64,000 nucleotides of DNA from NCBI GenBank assembly GCA_027422505.1, contig JAPQWV010000006.1:10406501-10470500 (forward strand), read 5' to 3'. Each line of letters starts with the position of its first letter. The stretch's first letter is position 1. Below, piece after piece: positions 1-11,924 of this stretch. Source of the stretch: Craterostigma plantagineum (Eukaryota; Streptophyta; Magnoliopsida; Lamiales; Linderniaceae). The notes under the pieces were generated by a model, which had not been told where the DNA came from, searched no databases, and saw only the letters and a program-made list of their open reading frames with translations. Position numbers and translations under genes: made by a program.

Positions 1-2
1 GT

Positions 3-2066
3 GACGCGACCATTTTCCAACTTACGGAATTGGTTCGCCAGCAGTCAACACAGATACAACAGCTGATCCAACAGAACACCACGAATGCTGGAAACACTCA
101 GGCCGACAGGGCAGAAATAGTGGGAGAAAGGTTCAGGAGGTTGAACCCACCAACCTTCGAGGATACGGCTGACCCGACGGCAGCCGAAGATTGGATAAGG
201 ACACTAGAGAGCATGTTCGTTTACAGCAGAGTCCCAGAGGCAGAAAAGGCTCTGTGCGCCGCGTTCCTTCTAAGAGGAAGCGCCGGACATTGGTGGGACA
301 CCATTATGGTGATCGAGAATCCTGCCACTATGAGCTGGGACAGATTCAAGGAGCTGTTCCGGGGTAAGTACTTGACGGCCCCGGTGAGAGCCCAGCGTCT
401 CAAGGAATTCATAAACCTCAGGCAGGGATCGATGACCGTGGCGGAGTACATACGAAAGTTTGAGCAGCTGTCCAGGTTCGCAGCACACATGGTCAGCACG
501 GATGCTCTGAAGATTGAACGGTTCCTGGAAGGATTGAAACCCGAGCTCTATAGAGATGTGAGCATGGCGGGAATCCAGGGAGCCACTTACGCTCAGGTAG
601 CAGAGAGGGCAATGGTGGCAGAACAAGCTGAGGCTCGGATCGTGAGGGCACAAGAGGCCAAGCGCAAATTTGCGCAAATGCAAGGAACACAATGGAGTGG
701 AGGAAATCAGAAGCGGCAGTTTGTGCCTAAAGGTGGTAAAAATAAATTCCACAACAGGCCTCCTCAACAACCCCAGGGGACAGTGAATAGACCCCCGAAC
801 CCGAATCAGAATCAAGGGGCAGTGCCGATTCCCAACTGTCAGAGGTGCGGAAAGAGGCACTTCGGGAATTGCAATACGCTGGCCAACGCGTGTTTCAGAT
901 GCGGGAAGCCGGGACACTTCGTGAGACAGTGCCCGGAAGGTGCTTCGGGAAGTCAGGCCGGGAGCCAAGCAGGACCTCAGATGGTGCCAGCTCGGGTATA
1001 TACCATCACTTCAGAGGAAGCGGAGAACAACCCGACGGTGGTGACAGGTACTCTCCTAATCCACCAAACTCCCACGTGCATCTTAGTAGACTCCGGGGCG
1101 ACCCATTCATTTGCATCTGTGAAGTATGTGACAAAACTTGGAATAACGCCTGATAGTGTGAGTTGTGAGTATAGTGTAGCAATTCCAAGCGGGACCCCAA
1201 TTAGGACTAGTCAAGTAGTGAAAAACTGCCCAGTCTTAGTCGGCGACAAGGAGTTGCTTGTAGATTTAATAGTCATTCCGATGAACGATTACGAGGTGAT
1301 CCTCGAGATGGACTGGCTCTCACAATACGGAGCGGTGATAGACTGTAACCGTAAGGTGGTCACGTTCAGCACGGAAGGGGGAGAACCTCTCACTTTCAAG
1401 GGGACGGGCGAAAGAGGAATTGTTCCTAAGGTTTCGGCGTTAAAGGCCCAACGATTAATCAAAGCCGGATGCGAGGCATACCTAATGTTTGCGCTGAAGA
1501 CAGAAGAAAATTCCTCTACAAAACTTGAAGATGTACCCGTAATTGAGGAGTTCCCAGACGTATTTCCGGAAGACTTGCCGGGACTACCTCCAGACAGAGA
1601 AATCGAGTTTACAATCGACCTGGTGCCGGGAGCTGCACCAGTGTCCAAGACTCCATACCGGTTAGCACCGACCGAATTGAAGGAGCAGAAGGAACAGATA
1701 GACGAACCCCTACAGAAAGGGTTTATTCAGACCAGTTTTTCTCCCTGGGGTGCGCCAGTTCTATTCGTGCGAAAGAAGGACGGCTCAATGAGGCTGTGCA
1801 TAGATTACAGGGAGCTGAACAAGTTAACGGTCAAGAATAAGTATCCATTGCCCAGGATCGACGATCTCTTTGACCAACTACAAGGCGCCACAATGTTTTC
1901 TAAGATAGATTTGAGGTCGGGATACCATCAACTGAAAATCCGCAAGGACGATATTCCGAAAACGGCATTCAGTACCAGATACGGGCACTTTGAATTTCTA
2001 GTCATGCCCTTCGGGCTGACCAATGCGCCAGCAGCCTTCATGGACCTAATGAACCGGGTGTTCTAA
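3..2066 (+). pseudogene. gypsy gag-protease-RT (N-terminal part of gag-pol, ends at an in-frame stop)
   Basis: The reading frame is open from the left edge, so the true gag start is outside. The gag region contains a retrotransposon capsid-type domain (around 150-700), then a CX2CX4HX4C zinc knuckle at 891-932 preceded by an atypical Cys/His cluster near 837. The aspartic protease active site DSG lies at 1089-1097. A linker leads into the RT with recognisable blocks for fingers and palm ([13 protein letters not shown], then DLRSGYHQ). The frame stops with TAA at 2064-2066, just before the YLDKF block and ten codons before the catalytic FIDD. The downstream ORF continues in the same frame, so one substitution explains the break. 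Function when intact: particle protein, maturation protease and start of the reverse transcriptase. No other lesion was noticed. Confidence 0.9.
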
Positions 2067-4406
2067 GCCTATCTGGACAAGTTCGTGATTGTATTCATAG
2101 ACGACATCCTCATATACTCGAAGACGAAGGAGGAACACGAACAACACCTACGAGTGGTACTTGGAGTACTGAGGGAAAAGCAACTGTACGCTAAGTTTAA
2201 AAAGTGTGAATTCTGGCTGGACCAAGTAGCATTTTTGGGACACATTGTCTCTGGAGCGGGAATCTCAGTGGACCCAAGCAAAATCGAGGCAATCAATAAC
2301 TGGCCACAGCCAACCAATGTAACAGAAGTACGGAGCTTTCTAGGCTTAGCGGGCTACTATAGGAAATTCATAAAGGATTTTTCGAAAATTGCCTCAACAT
2401 TGACAAAGTTGACCCGAAAGAATACTCCTTTTCAATGGAGCGAAGAATGTGAACGGAGCTTCCAAGAACTGAAGAAGCGGCTTACTACCGCCCCAGTGTT
2501 GACGATACCCACAGGAACAGGAGGATTCTCCGTTTATAGCGACGCCTCGAAAAATGGGCTTGGATGCGTACTAATGCAAAACGGAAATGTGGTGGCCTAT
2601 GCCTCACGGCAGTTGAAGGAGTACGAAAGGAACTACCCTACACACGACTTGGAACTAGCAGCTGTGGTCTTTGCCCTCAAGATTTGGAGGCATTATCTAT
2701 ATGGTGAAAGATGTGAAATCTACACCGACCACAAAAGTTTAAAGTACTTCTTCACCCAAAAGGAGCTAAACATGAGACAGAGAAGATGGCTGGAATTGGT
2801 GAAGGACTACGATTGTGTAATCAACTACCACCCAGGGAAAGCAAACGTGGTAGCAGATGCCTTAAGTCGAAAGACAGTAAGCACGGAACTCCAACGACTC
2901 GAAGTGGAGATCGTACCATTAGGCGAGGTCGAGGTGAAGTTAGCAGCTTTGACCCTTCAACCGACATTGTTAGAACAAATCAAGAAGGCTCAGGAAAATG
3001 ACGAGTTCTATGTCAAGATCAAGGGAACCCAGACAGAGCAGCCGGCAGTAGACTATGTATTCCGAGACGACGAGAGCTTGTACTACAAGAACAGATTATA
3101 TGTACCAGACGACGCAGGACACCGAAGAACTATAATGGCGGAAGCACATACTACACCATACTCAGTGCATCCTGGAGCCACGAAACTGTATAGAGACCTA
3201 CGAGCGCACTACTGGTGGCCAGGAATGAAGAAAGACGTAGCCGAATTCGTCAGTCAATGCCTCACTTGTCAACGAATTAAGGCAGAACACCAACGGCCAG
3301 TAGGAACGCTGCAGCCTTTACCAATCCCAGAGTGGAAATGGGACAACATAACGATGGATTTTGTAAGCGGATTGCCGAAGAACGCGAAAGGGCACGACGC
3401 AATTTGGGTGATTGTAGATCGACTTACGAAATCTGCCCATTTTCTGCCAATAAGTACGACATTCACCATGGAGCGATACGCGGAATTGTATATCCAAGAG
3501 ATAGTACGACTCCATGGAGTACCGTTGTCAATAGTATCAGACCGTGATTCAAGATTCCTATCTAAGTTCTGGACGAGCTTACAAAAGGCGATGGGGACAA
3601 AGTTGTCATTCAGCACGGCTTACCATTCGCAAACGGACGGCCAATCCGAGCGGACTATACAGACTCTGGAGGATATGCTACGAGCTTGCATACTCGATTT
3701 CAAAGGCAATTGGAGCAAGTACCTTCCACTCGTGGAATTCTCGTACAATAATAGCTACCAAGCTACGATTGGAGTGGCTCCGTATGAAGCCTTGTACGGG
3801 CGTAAGTGCAGATCCCCAGTGCATTGGGACGAAGTCGGTGAACGGGCGATGCTAGGCCCAGATATGATCCAAGAAATGACAGAAATTGTCTCGACGATAC
3901 GAAAAAGGATGCAGACAGCTCAGAGCAGACAAAAGAGCTATGCGGATCGAAGACGCAGACCGCTAGAATTTGAAGTTGATGACTTGGTCTTCGTGAAAAT
4001 ATCGCCAATGAAGGGCGTGAAGAGATTCGGCAAAAAGGGAAAACTAAGCCCAAGATACATTGGTCCCTTCAAGATAGCGAAAAGAGTTGGTGAAGTAGCG
4101 TATCAACTGGAACTACCAGCATCGTTGTCACAAGTACACGATGTGTTCCATGTTTCGACTTTGCGAAAATACATCGCTGACCCCAGCCATGTACTAATAA
4201 ACGACTCGTTGCACCAGAAGTTGAAGCCGGATTTGAGCTATGAGGAAGTGCCAGTGGAAATATTGATGTACGAAACTAAGAGACTTAGGAATAAAGAAAT
4301 TCCTCTAGTGAAAGTTCTGTGGCGGAATCAGTCAGCAGAGGAAGCCACCTGGGAACGTGAGGATGAAATGAGAGTCCGCTATCCTGAGTTGTTCCAAACG
4401 GGCTGA
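2067..4406 (+). pseudogene. gypsy RT (catalytic part)-RNase H-integrase-chromodomain
   Basis: In frame with the preceding segment after the TAA codon. The RT catalytic motif FIDD is at 2094-2105. RNase H follows (YSDAS and the [12 protein letters not shown] block, about 2530-2700). The integrase has an H-H-C-C zinc-binding domain (HPGATKLY ... CLTCQ, about 3165-3280) and a DDE core with D in the TMDFVSGLP block, D in SDRDSRF and E in QSERTIQ. The GPFKI block near 4050 is the usual gypsy C-terminal integrase module. The last 50 or so residues (VKVLWRN ... ATWERE) look like the chromodomain of Tekay-type elements, thought to target insertion to chromatin. It is uninterrupted for 780 codons, so the copy is young or under recent selection. 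Confidence 0.9.
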
Positions 4407-4428
4407 TTTCGGGGGCGAAATCCTCTTT

Positions 4429-4441
4429 AAGGGGGGGAGGA
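4429..4441 (+). other. polypurine tract of the gypsy element
   Basis: A run of A/G dominated by seven consecutive G lies directly 5' of the TGTGGCACC that opens the 3' LTR. This is where plus-strand DNA synthesis primes in LTR retroelements. Confidence 0.85.
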
Positions 4442-5249
4442 TGTGGCACCCGAGTCCTCGTAAGCACATTAGGGCCAATAAATTTGCATAAAATGTGGAA
4501 TGCAATTACGTGCTTTTCGTGTGTTACCTTCGTGCTTATGTGACTTACTTGAAATTTGTGTGGAAAATTACGTGCTTAGGCGATTTCTTGAATTTAGTGC
4601 AATTAATTCGTACCAAGTGACCCCTAATTTATTTAGGAATTTTCGAAAATAGGCTACAATTTTTAGTGGGTTAGATTTAAAAATTAGGCCCAATATTGAT
4701 TTAGGCCCAAACCACAAATAAAACAATTAAGAGACAAACTTCCCTAAAATAGGGAATGCCCACGCCACCCCACGCCTTATCTACCATAAGCTAAGGAAAA
4801 TATCTAAATTAATTATTCAAACTCCACACCCACACTTGAAGAACAAACGAAAGAAAAAGGAGACAAGAGGAAGGAAGAGCCGAGAGGAAGCCGAATCAAA
4901 ATAACTCCAACTAGCTTAGGAACTTCGAATTTGGTAAGTGAAAAATATTACTTTTAGCTACTGTGATTTTATAGTTTATCCAAGTATTAGCGTATTTTAA
5001 GAACTAAGAATACGAAAATACCAATTTCTAGTGTTCGTGCAATTCGAATTTTCGAGGGTATATTTTCTAACCTTGATTTGGTATTTTTAGCTTTATAATA
5101 ACGTGTTTAGGAGTGATTAAGGTACGAAAATTAGGGCTAATCTTACATTTTTAGTAAGCTCGAACTTTAGGGTTTATAAGTTCATACCCACCGATTAAAT
5201 GTGTTCTTGAGAGAAATAGCTTTTGATCCTTGAAGTTAATATTTCACGA

Positions 5250-6567
5250 ATTGAGAAGTGTTTGAGGGAAAGGATTCGCGAAATAATAGTTCGTGGGTTG
5301 AACGAGTCGCGAACTCCAAGCCACTTTACGAGGAGGTTTGCGGGCTGGAAAGGTTTGCGAACTCAAACCTTTTGCGGGTTCACGAGGTCGCAAACCCTAC
5401 TTCGCAAAGCAAGAGTTTTGCGGGTCATGACACGTTTGCGAACCCACGTTGCGAACTGAAAGCTTCGCGGGCCGAATGAGGTTTGCGGGTCCAAGGCCGC
5501 GAACTGATTTAGCGAACCCCCGAAGCCGCGAAGTGAAGAAGCCGCACAACTGCTTTGCGAATTGAAGTTTACGGGCCCATTCACTTTGCGAACTCGGGAA
5601 GTTGGCGAACTGAGAACGTTTTGCGGACCGTACGAAGTTTGCGAATTGAAAATACTTTGCGAACTCCTTCATTTTAGTTTTTGCGGGGCGAGGTTGCGAA
5701 CCATGACATTTTGCGGGCTGGACTTTGTTGAATCAATCAGATAAACATGAGACAAAATTGGTTAGTAAAGCACGTAGGTGTTAGGTGATCCCCAAAGTGA
5801 ACTATTCCACCAACCAATGAGCACTTTACAGCTCTAGCAAGTTGGAGAGTTACGATGCCTTAATGAATAAAATAATATAGTACCATTTTCAAGCTTGGCG
5901 AAGTATTTGTGTAGTGTAATGAACAAATATAGAAATAAAATAATATAAATGTCATTGAACTTCACGAATTAGTGGGTAGCATAGCAATAAAATAGTGTAG
6001 TGTCATGTGAGCTTGGCCAACCTTATGTGGCATAAGAATAAAATAAAATAAATATCATACCAGCTTGGAAAATACTATTATTATGTCATGAATGTCACGG
6101 ATATCAACGCAGCGAATCCATTTCAAATGACGATTAAGGATCATATGATAAGATAAATAGAATTCGTGAAATTGATATAAGGTGATGTTTTGTAAATTAA
6201 GGGAGAAATAGTAGTAATAGAATTCGCAAAGTAAGAGACAGTTATGGAGTTCACGAACTGACAAAACTTCACGAATTTGTGTGAGCTGTGATTTGCGAAT
6301 TCATTATAAAGAATGGATATGAAATATTAATATCACGTGGTAAGTAGTTTGGCGAATTGTGTGTGACGCTGATCCACGAATCGTTAGTGGTAGAGAACTT
6401 CACTAGTTGCGTGAGTGAAAACCTTACGAATGGTGATGAGTTGATATCAATAATTAGGGGGACTTAGGTGAATGGAAAGTTGACGTGGCAAATTATATGT
6501 GCACATTGGAGGTCCACGAAGCCAAAGGAAATAGAATAAGATGAATGGTACATAGGACTTCGTGAGA

Positions 6568-6607
<40 letters not shown>

Positions 6608-6960
6608 ATAAATAAATATAGGAATAAAATAATATCAATAGAACTTCACGAGCTATGATTGAGGTGTATGTTACAAATTCTAAGATTTTAATGAGGAAGT
6701 CGCAAAGCAAGAAATAAAATATTAATATAATGCATATGGACTTAGCGAATTCAACTTCGCGAACTGAGGAAGGATGACGAACCGTACTTCACGAATCCAA
6801 CTCGCAAATTTATGCGGAGAATTTCACGAATTAAGGGCTAACTTATTTCACGAATTGGGACGACAAGCAAGTCACGAATTTTTAGTTCCCGAATGTTATA
6901 TATGTCACGAATTTAATAAGCCATGAATTAATGGTCACAGTTTTATTTCCCGAATCACGA
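5250..6960. repeat. cluster of degenerate GCGAA/CACGAATT motifs inside the gypsy LTR
   Basis: Dozens of variants of TTTGCGAAC, GCGGGTTC, TTCGCGAAC and CACGAATT recur at irregular spacing of roughly 15-40 bases. The first half (to about 5720) is GC-rich with TTTGCG; the second half is AT-rich with CACGAATT. They occur on both strands because the core is nearly palindromic. Spacing is too irregular for a tandem array. Confidence 0.6.
6569..6604. repeat. TA dinucleotide microsatellite
   Basis: Uninterrupted TA repeat, about 17 units, within the gypsy LTR. Confidence 0.95.
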
Positions 6961-8241
6961 CTTTATTTCACGAATCATGAGTTTTATAGCTAAGTATTTT
7001 AATATCTAGAAAATTCAAGAATTTGGATAGTGTACTAACAATACCATTTTATGCCCGGAACTAGGGACTAATAATTTCACAGATCCGCCAGCTAACAGCC
7101 GACGGACGCCAGGTAAGTAGAAATCCAACTACAACACATAACTTGTGTGCTATATGTGTATGTGGCTATATGCCTACGTGGTTTCGTGATTACGTGAATT
7201 AATCGTTACGCTTTCATATGGTAAGCATAAGCTGCATTTGTTTGCATATGCATGCTCATGTGCACGCACGAACTCATGGGGAAGGGTCATGGGATAGAGT
7301 GTGCATGGTGATATGTCGCTTGTACGCGACGAGGACTTGCCGATGTGGGCAAGTGTGTCGACTCATAGTTGAGTCAGGGGCTGTCTCCTATGCTACCAGG
7401 GCGGCGTTTTAGCGTCGTCGTACTATTATTGTAGATATATATTGATATCCTGTGGAAAGGATTTGGGCATGGCCCGTGGCGGTAAGGTGCGACCTGGAGG
7501 GTGCGACCTGAGGGTATAAGCGACACAGGGTGGAACCCTGGTGTAAGCGACCTCAGCGTGGGCTACCAGCGTGAGCGACCGCCGGACAGTCGGGGACGAC
7601 CGGATTCATATGGCGACCTAGGGGAACGATGTGCATCCTAGGGTTCGTCCATCCGGCGTGGACCGCTGTCGTATTGTCCTTGAGGGACGTGAGCTCTTGT
7701 GGTGCATAGTGAGATTAGCCGAGGGCCCTGAGTTTTGCTAGTACGAGTGCTAGGTGCATTGGCGCGGATTGCCCATGCTTAGAAATTTTCGCATCGGCAG
7801 GGTTTGCCTTTGCGGGGAAAGGGGCACGAGCATACATGCATGATTTCTGCTTACTGAGCCCCGGTGGCTCATTCTTTTATGTTATGTGTTGTAGGCGCCA
7901 GCGAGCACGGTACGTGATCGCATTAGATGACAAGGCCAATCTTTTGAAGCTTCGCGCTGCTTTTGGGGTGGACGTGTGTGTATGGATGACGACCTGTGAG
8001 CCCGGGCACATAGGAGCCTTTTGCTGTGCCGACGCACCATCGTCCTCGTAGTTAGATCGTGTCTGGAACTTAGTGTTCGACATGTATTCTTTTGACTTGT
8101 ACAGAACATCATTCCATGATGTAAATGGAAAAAGGGAAAAAAAAAATTTATACGCATTTTCAGTGTACCTTACTACTCATAACTCGCTAGGCACATAGGA
8201 ATGCGCTAGAATAGGCAGTTAGGGAAGTGGCGGTCGTGACA

Positions 8242-9165
8242 AGCAGTCAGGACTATCCTCAAGTATCTCATACGGACTAAGGATATGATGTTGGTCTATG
8301 GGAATGGAGAATTGGAAGTGGAAGGGTATACAGATTTGGATTTCCAGTCTGACGTGGGCGACCAAAAATCCACTTAAGGGTTCGTCTTACGCTCAACGGT
8401 GGAGAAGTGTCCTGGAAAAGTTCCAAACAGAGCACTACTGCAGATTCCACCCGCGAAGCAGAGTATATAGCGGCCTCATAGGCAGCTAAGGAAGGAATTT
8501 GGACGAGAAAGTTCTTGGAAGAACTTGGTGTCGTTTTTGTAGTAGATAGGCCATTTCCATTATAGTGTGACAATACTGGCGCTATTGTTCAGGCGAAAGA
8601 ACCGAGATCTCACAGCAGGTCCAAACATATAGAAAGAACTATCACGTGTTACGTGGATTCACTGAGACCACGGAATACGTGGCCGACCCGTTCACCGAGC
8701 CTCTATCACAGGCAGTGATAGGGTTGGCAACGGAGCGGGGACCTAATCCCCGTCCCCGTCCCGCGAGGCTTTCGGGGACAAAATTGTCCCCGTCCCCGTC
8801 CCCGCCGGATCCCCACGGGGATCGGATTCCCCGCGGGGATTCAATTTTTTAAAAAAATTAATATTTTAAATATAGTATATAAATTTAATTGTATTTTCGT
8901 TATAAATATTATATAAATTATAATTTTATATATTATTTTTATTAATTTAATTTTATTTAATCTATATATAATATTGTTTTAATATTATTTAAATTACAAT
9001 TTAATAGTATATATATTATAATATATATATAGAAGGCGGCGCGGGGATCCCTGCGGGGATAAAAACTCGGGGATTCCCTACCTCGTTCGGGGCGGATCCC
9101 CGCCCCACTGCCATCCCTAGGCAGTGCTGGCTAGACATCTCAAAAAGATGGGTATTACATACTCA
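8242..9165 (+). pseudogene. copia RNase H region, broken by stops, a frameshift and a hAT insertion
   Basis: Reading across frames gives the standard copia RNase H order: the YTDLDF block at about 8330, the KST block at 8370, a WKSSKQSTTADSTREAEY block at about 8415-8470, the CDNTGAI block near 8570, then SKHIER near 8625 and a VADPFTEPLS tail near 8680. Stops fall inside the KST, EYIAAS and CDN neighbourhoods, and a frameshift lies between KST and WKSS. The tail is split by the insertion at 8719-9119 and resumes as ARHLKKMG at about 9128. The left end is the gypsy insertion site. Not functional. Confidence 0.85.
8719..9119. mobile_element. non-autonomous hAT-type element, 401 bp
   Basis: Terminal inverted repeats begin TAGGGTTGGCAACGG on the left and, read inward from the right, TAGGGATGGCAGTGG. 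Flanks are GGCAGTGA (8711-8718) and GGCAGTGC (9120-9127), an 8 bp target duplication with one mismatch, as expected for hAT. The ends are GC-rich (GGGGAC/GGGGATCC runs) and the middle is AT-rich with no coding capacity. Removing it rejoins the copia reading frame. A second, inverted copy of the family hosts the nest at 43525-48831. Confidence 0.8.
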
Positions 9166-9481
9166 CGCACGGACCCTCTGATGCTTTTCCCGCCGTCTAT
9201 ACCTTTTCTTGCTTTGCTTCTGCGACCGGCGAAACAAAGATACATCCTAACTCTCAGTCTGACATCTAATGACATTAGGGTCGTCGACTTCACAAAGAGA
9301 AGAAGTACCAGTACTCCCCACTTGGGAAGACAACGGATCCTCAACAATTTACTCACGAGGAACAACTCTTCATGCTAAAACCGAAGCGACGCTCGCTCCA
9401 TACCGGAAACCGGACTAGAGTAGCTCCTTATTCCTTCTTTGTAGATTTTAGGTCGAGGCGGCCACGATCGGGAGGGGGTCC
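9166..9481. other. unassigned sequence within the copia remnant
   Basis: Sequence between the last recognisable copia codons and the next insertion. A short open stretch exists on the plus strand but matches no family I recognise. Confidence 0.3.
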
Positions 9482-10096
9482 AAGGGGGAGGGTAGATCGA
9501 GTTATTTGTCGGGTATCGGGTTATCCGATACCCGAATTTATTAATCGGGTCGGGTATCGGGTAATAATTTATTACCCGAATAACCCGATCGGGTACCCGA
9601 CAAATTATATTTTAAAAAATATATTAGTTTTTATACATAAACATTGAAAAAATATAATAACATGTCTAGATATCGATACTAACGTGGGTGGTGTTAAAGT
9701 TTTAAATAATCTTTTGATTAATTTCTTATTATTATTGCATAATTAACGATATTTATTATCGATGCATAAATCATTAAAATAATTTAAAATATATTTTCAA
9801 AATTTATAAATAAACATATAAAAATATGTATATATATTATATTTATCGAATATAAAACATCCAAATATTATATGTGATAAATGATATATAACATGAATAT
9901 TTGATATGTATATTGCATTATAAAATTTTTAATCATATTTTTTCGACTCAAAGTCGGGTACCCGACGTCGGGTACCCGAACCCAATATATACCCGACAAT
10001 CGGGTAAATCTTAACCCGAACCCGAACTACCCGAACCCGAACTACCGGAACCCGAACTACCCGATACCCGACTACCCGACCCGATGCCCACCCCTA
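9482..10096. mobile_element. non-autonomous hAT-like element with CCCGAA/GGGTACCCGA ends
   Basis: The right end, read inward, is TTAGGGGTGGGCATCGGGTCGG; the left end is a degraded version (AAGGGGGAGGGTAGATCGAG). Both subterminal regions are dense in GGGTACCCGAC and (ACCCGA)n motifs, and the core is AT-rich and non-coding. This composition is common in plant hAT-derived short elements. No clean target duplication was found, so the left boundary is approximate. Confidence 0.55.
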
Positions 10097-10112
10097 AGCG
10101 CATGGCATTGAG

Positions 10113-10126
10113 TGCAAGTGGGAGAT
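10113..10126 (+). other. polypurine tract of the Angela-like element
   Basis: The purine-rich AAGTGGGAGAT immediately precedes TGTTAGG at the start of the LTR, the usual copia arrangement. Confidence 0.75.
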
Positions 10127-11924
10127 TGTTAGGAATATGCCCTCGGCTATACGAGGATTAGATTGTATAGGGCATTAGATTATTTATCATTCGACCTTTT
10201 GTGATTAAGATATTTTCGTGTGTTTAATGAAAGACATTGTTCGTTTATTGGATATAAGAGTTCTTTATTTAGCATCCGGTAGAGCAATAAATGAACAAAT
10301 CCAAATGTGTCGAGTTGAGTCACTGTTCTCGTGGGCACGAGAGAGGAAGGCACCAGTGGACTCTTAACCTCTAACATTAAAAGTCTGTAAGCCTGAGGCT
10401 CCAGTTGGGTGCTGGATAATCGATCACGGCTATTTGTCGATGACCTATCGTGTGCCGATGTCCCGCTTGGAAGCGGAGGTCATGACTTGTGATACGAATC
10501 GAATCAAGGGATTGAATCGTTTCATGGACACTGACTCACGGGTCGTACGGTCGAACATGGCTTATTACTCAAGGAGTGTCAATGACCGACGACAACACTA
10601 TAGTATTCTACGTGAACCTTAGACCGAAAGGTGCTTTGACGGAGTTGACTTCGAAGTCTCGACTATCACTGGTTCCCCTCGACCCGATTTGTTGTTGCAC
10701 GGGTCAGCAAGCCAGATGCAGTCTTGATGACGATTTGTGATTCCCAGGCTTAAACTGTTGAGTACGGATTCACAGTCTTGCAAGTTATCGAGATAAGTGA
10801 CCTATGAGGACGGCGACGGGAAATTACGAAATCCTTGGCCAAGGTATTGAACTAACTCATGTATTGAACTAACTCATGTGAGACATGGAGGGTAGTTTTG
10901 TAATTTGCCTCGTCTCCGTTTTATCATAGAATCGAGTTTAGTGAGTTTGGCATAGACCATGACTCTCACTTGATTGAGTCGAAATTCGCACTTGAATCGG
11001 GTTACGATTCGGTACTGCGGGATTGGCTAGGTAGCTACCGGACTCTTGGATCATCAACGTGTACTGAAAAAGAGAGAAAATGTTTTAGGCCTTAACGGGC
11101 ATTGGGACGTTGGGCCACGCCTTAATGGGCCTCGGGCCATTTATTGGATCGAAGTCGGACTTCTTATGGAACTAACTTTAAGACTTGGGCTTGGCCAAGT
11201 GCTTAATGGGCATGCGGATAAAATTGATTTCACCTTAAGCTAATTTCGAAATATGCCTTTGAGGGTATTTTCGGAATTTGCATATTTGATATAAATAAAT
11301 ATGGAATAAAATATTTGGAATATTATTTATTTAAATTTCGAAATTAATCCAGGATTAAGTTTCGAATTCTATAGCATATTTAAATATACTTAGTTTGACT
11401 TGGAATTTAAGTTAGTTTTCTAATAATAGCAAGTTTCCATAAGTTTGGATTTGGAATTCAAAAGAGAGTAAGATTTGGCAAAAAATCTCTCACACTTAAG
11501 GACTTAGAAATCGAAATCCAAGCCTTTAAATAGGCTAAATTTCATGCTCCATGGGTCGAGAAAATAAGTGATTTTCGAAATCAACATAAGGCACAAAACA
11601 CGCACACACGGAACGCACACAATTTTCTCCCACGCGACGGCTCGGTTCCCTCTAGCCATCTTCAGAGAACTCATTCCGCGGTACACTGCGAGGTCGGCGT
11701 GACGATCTAGTGCCATCCACCACCATCGACGAAGCCTTGAAGAAAAGGACGAGGAGCTGCTACTCGCTTCAACTGGTAATTCTCTACGGGTTTGACCTGC
11801 CCTATTACATGTCTATGTGTTACTATTCTGATCGAGCAACGAGTGCAGTCGGGGAACCCGGAAATTTTTGTTCCGTACCGTACCCGGGGCATGGCGTCTT
11901 CGAGAGACACCGGGTAACCCAACA
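10127..11924 (+). repeat. 3' LTR of the Angela-like copia element (1.8 kb)
   Basis: It starts TGTTAGGAATATGCCC after the polypurine tract and ends GGGTAACCCAACA, so the ends are inverted (TGTTAGG / CCCAACA). The length agrees with Angela-type LTRs. Short open frames inside have no recognisable domain and are taken as chance. Confidence 0.8.

Larger units (their letters stand above)
1..8241 (+). mobile_element. Ty3/gypsy chromovirus (Tekay/Del-like), 5' truncated by the window edge
   Basis: The order gag, protease, RT, RNase H, integrase, chromodomain-like tail, polypurine tract and long 3' LTR is seen directly. Integrase after RNase H identifies Ty3/gypsy. The C-terminal tail rich in W, E and basic residues after the integrase, together with the long LTR, points to the Tekay/Del chromovirus lineage (inference). 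The 5' LTR, primer-binding site and gag start lie left of the window. Immediately right of the LTR end the sequence resumes inside a copia RNase H reading frame, so this element inserted into an older copia element. The expected 5 bp target duplication would be AGCAG at 8242-8246; its partner is outside the window. Confidence 0.93.
4442..8241 (+). repeat. 3' LTR of the gypsy element (3.8 kb)
   Basis: The LTR opens with TGTGGCACCC right after the polypurine tract and closes with GGTCGTGACA, giving TG...CA ends; the next base is back in the copia reading frame. It is non-coding. It contains a block dominated by short motifs of the type TTTGCGAAC/CACGAATT (about 5250-6960), a TA microsatellite, a strong donor-like CAGGTAAGT near 7109, and a GC-richer distal part with repeated GCGACC motifs (about 7480-7600). 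A 3.8 kb LTR is long but within the range known for the Del/Tekay lineage. The mate LTR is outside, so its age cannot be judged. Confidence 0.85.
8242..11924 (+). mobile_element. degraded Ty1/copia element (Angela-like), 3' part
   Basis: It consists of a broken RNase H region, two younger hAT-type insertions, a polypurine tract and a 1.8 kb 3' LTR. The LTR opening TGTTAGGAATATGCCC is typical of the Angela/BARE-like lineage (established pattern; exact lineage is inference). The 5' part must lie left of the gypsy insertion, outside the window. Confidence 0.8.

Noticed and set aside
270..968. 232-codon open frame on the minus strand
   Set aside because: It is antisense to the gypsy gag with all its conserved motifs on the plus strand; a shadow frame.
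6447..6710. 87-codon minus-strand frame
   Set aside because: Much of it is a translation of the TA microsatellite (repeated Y-I residues).
7218..8051. Short open frames in the distal part of the gypsy LTR
   Set aside because: They fall inside the non-coding LTR and show no domain.
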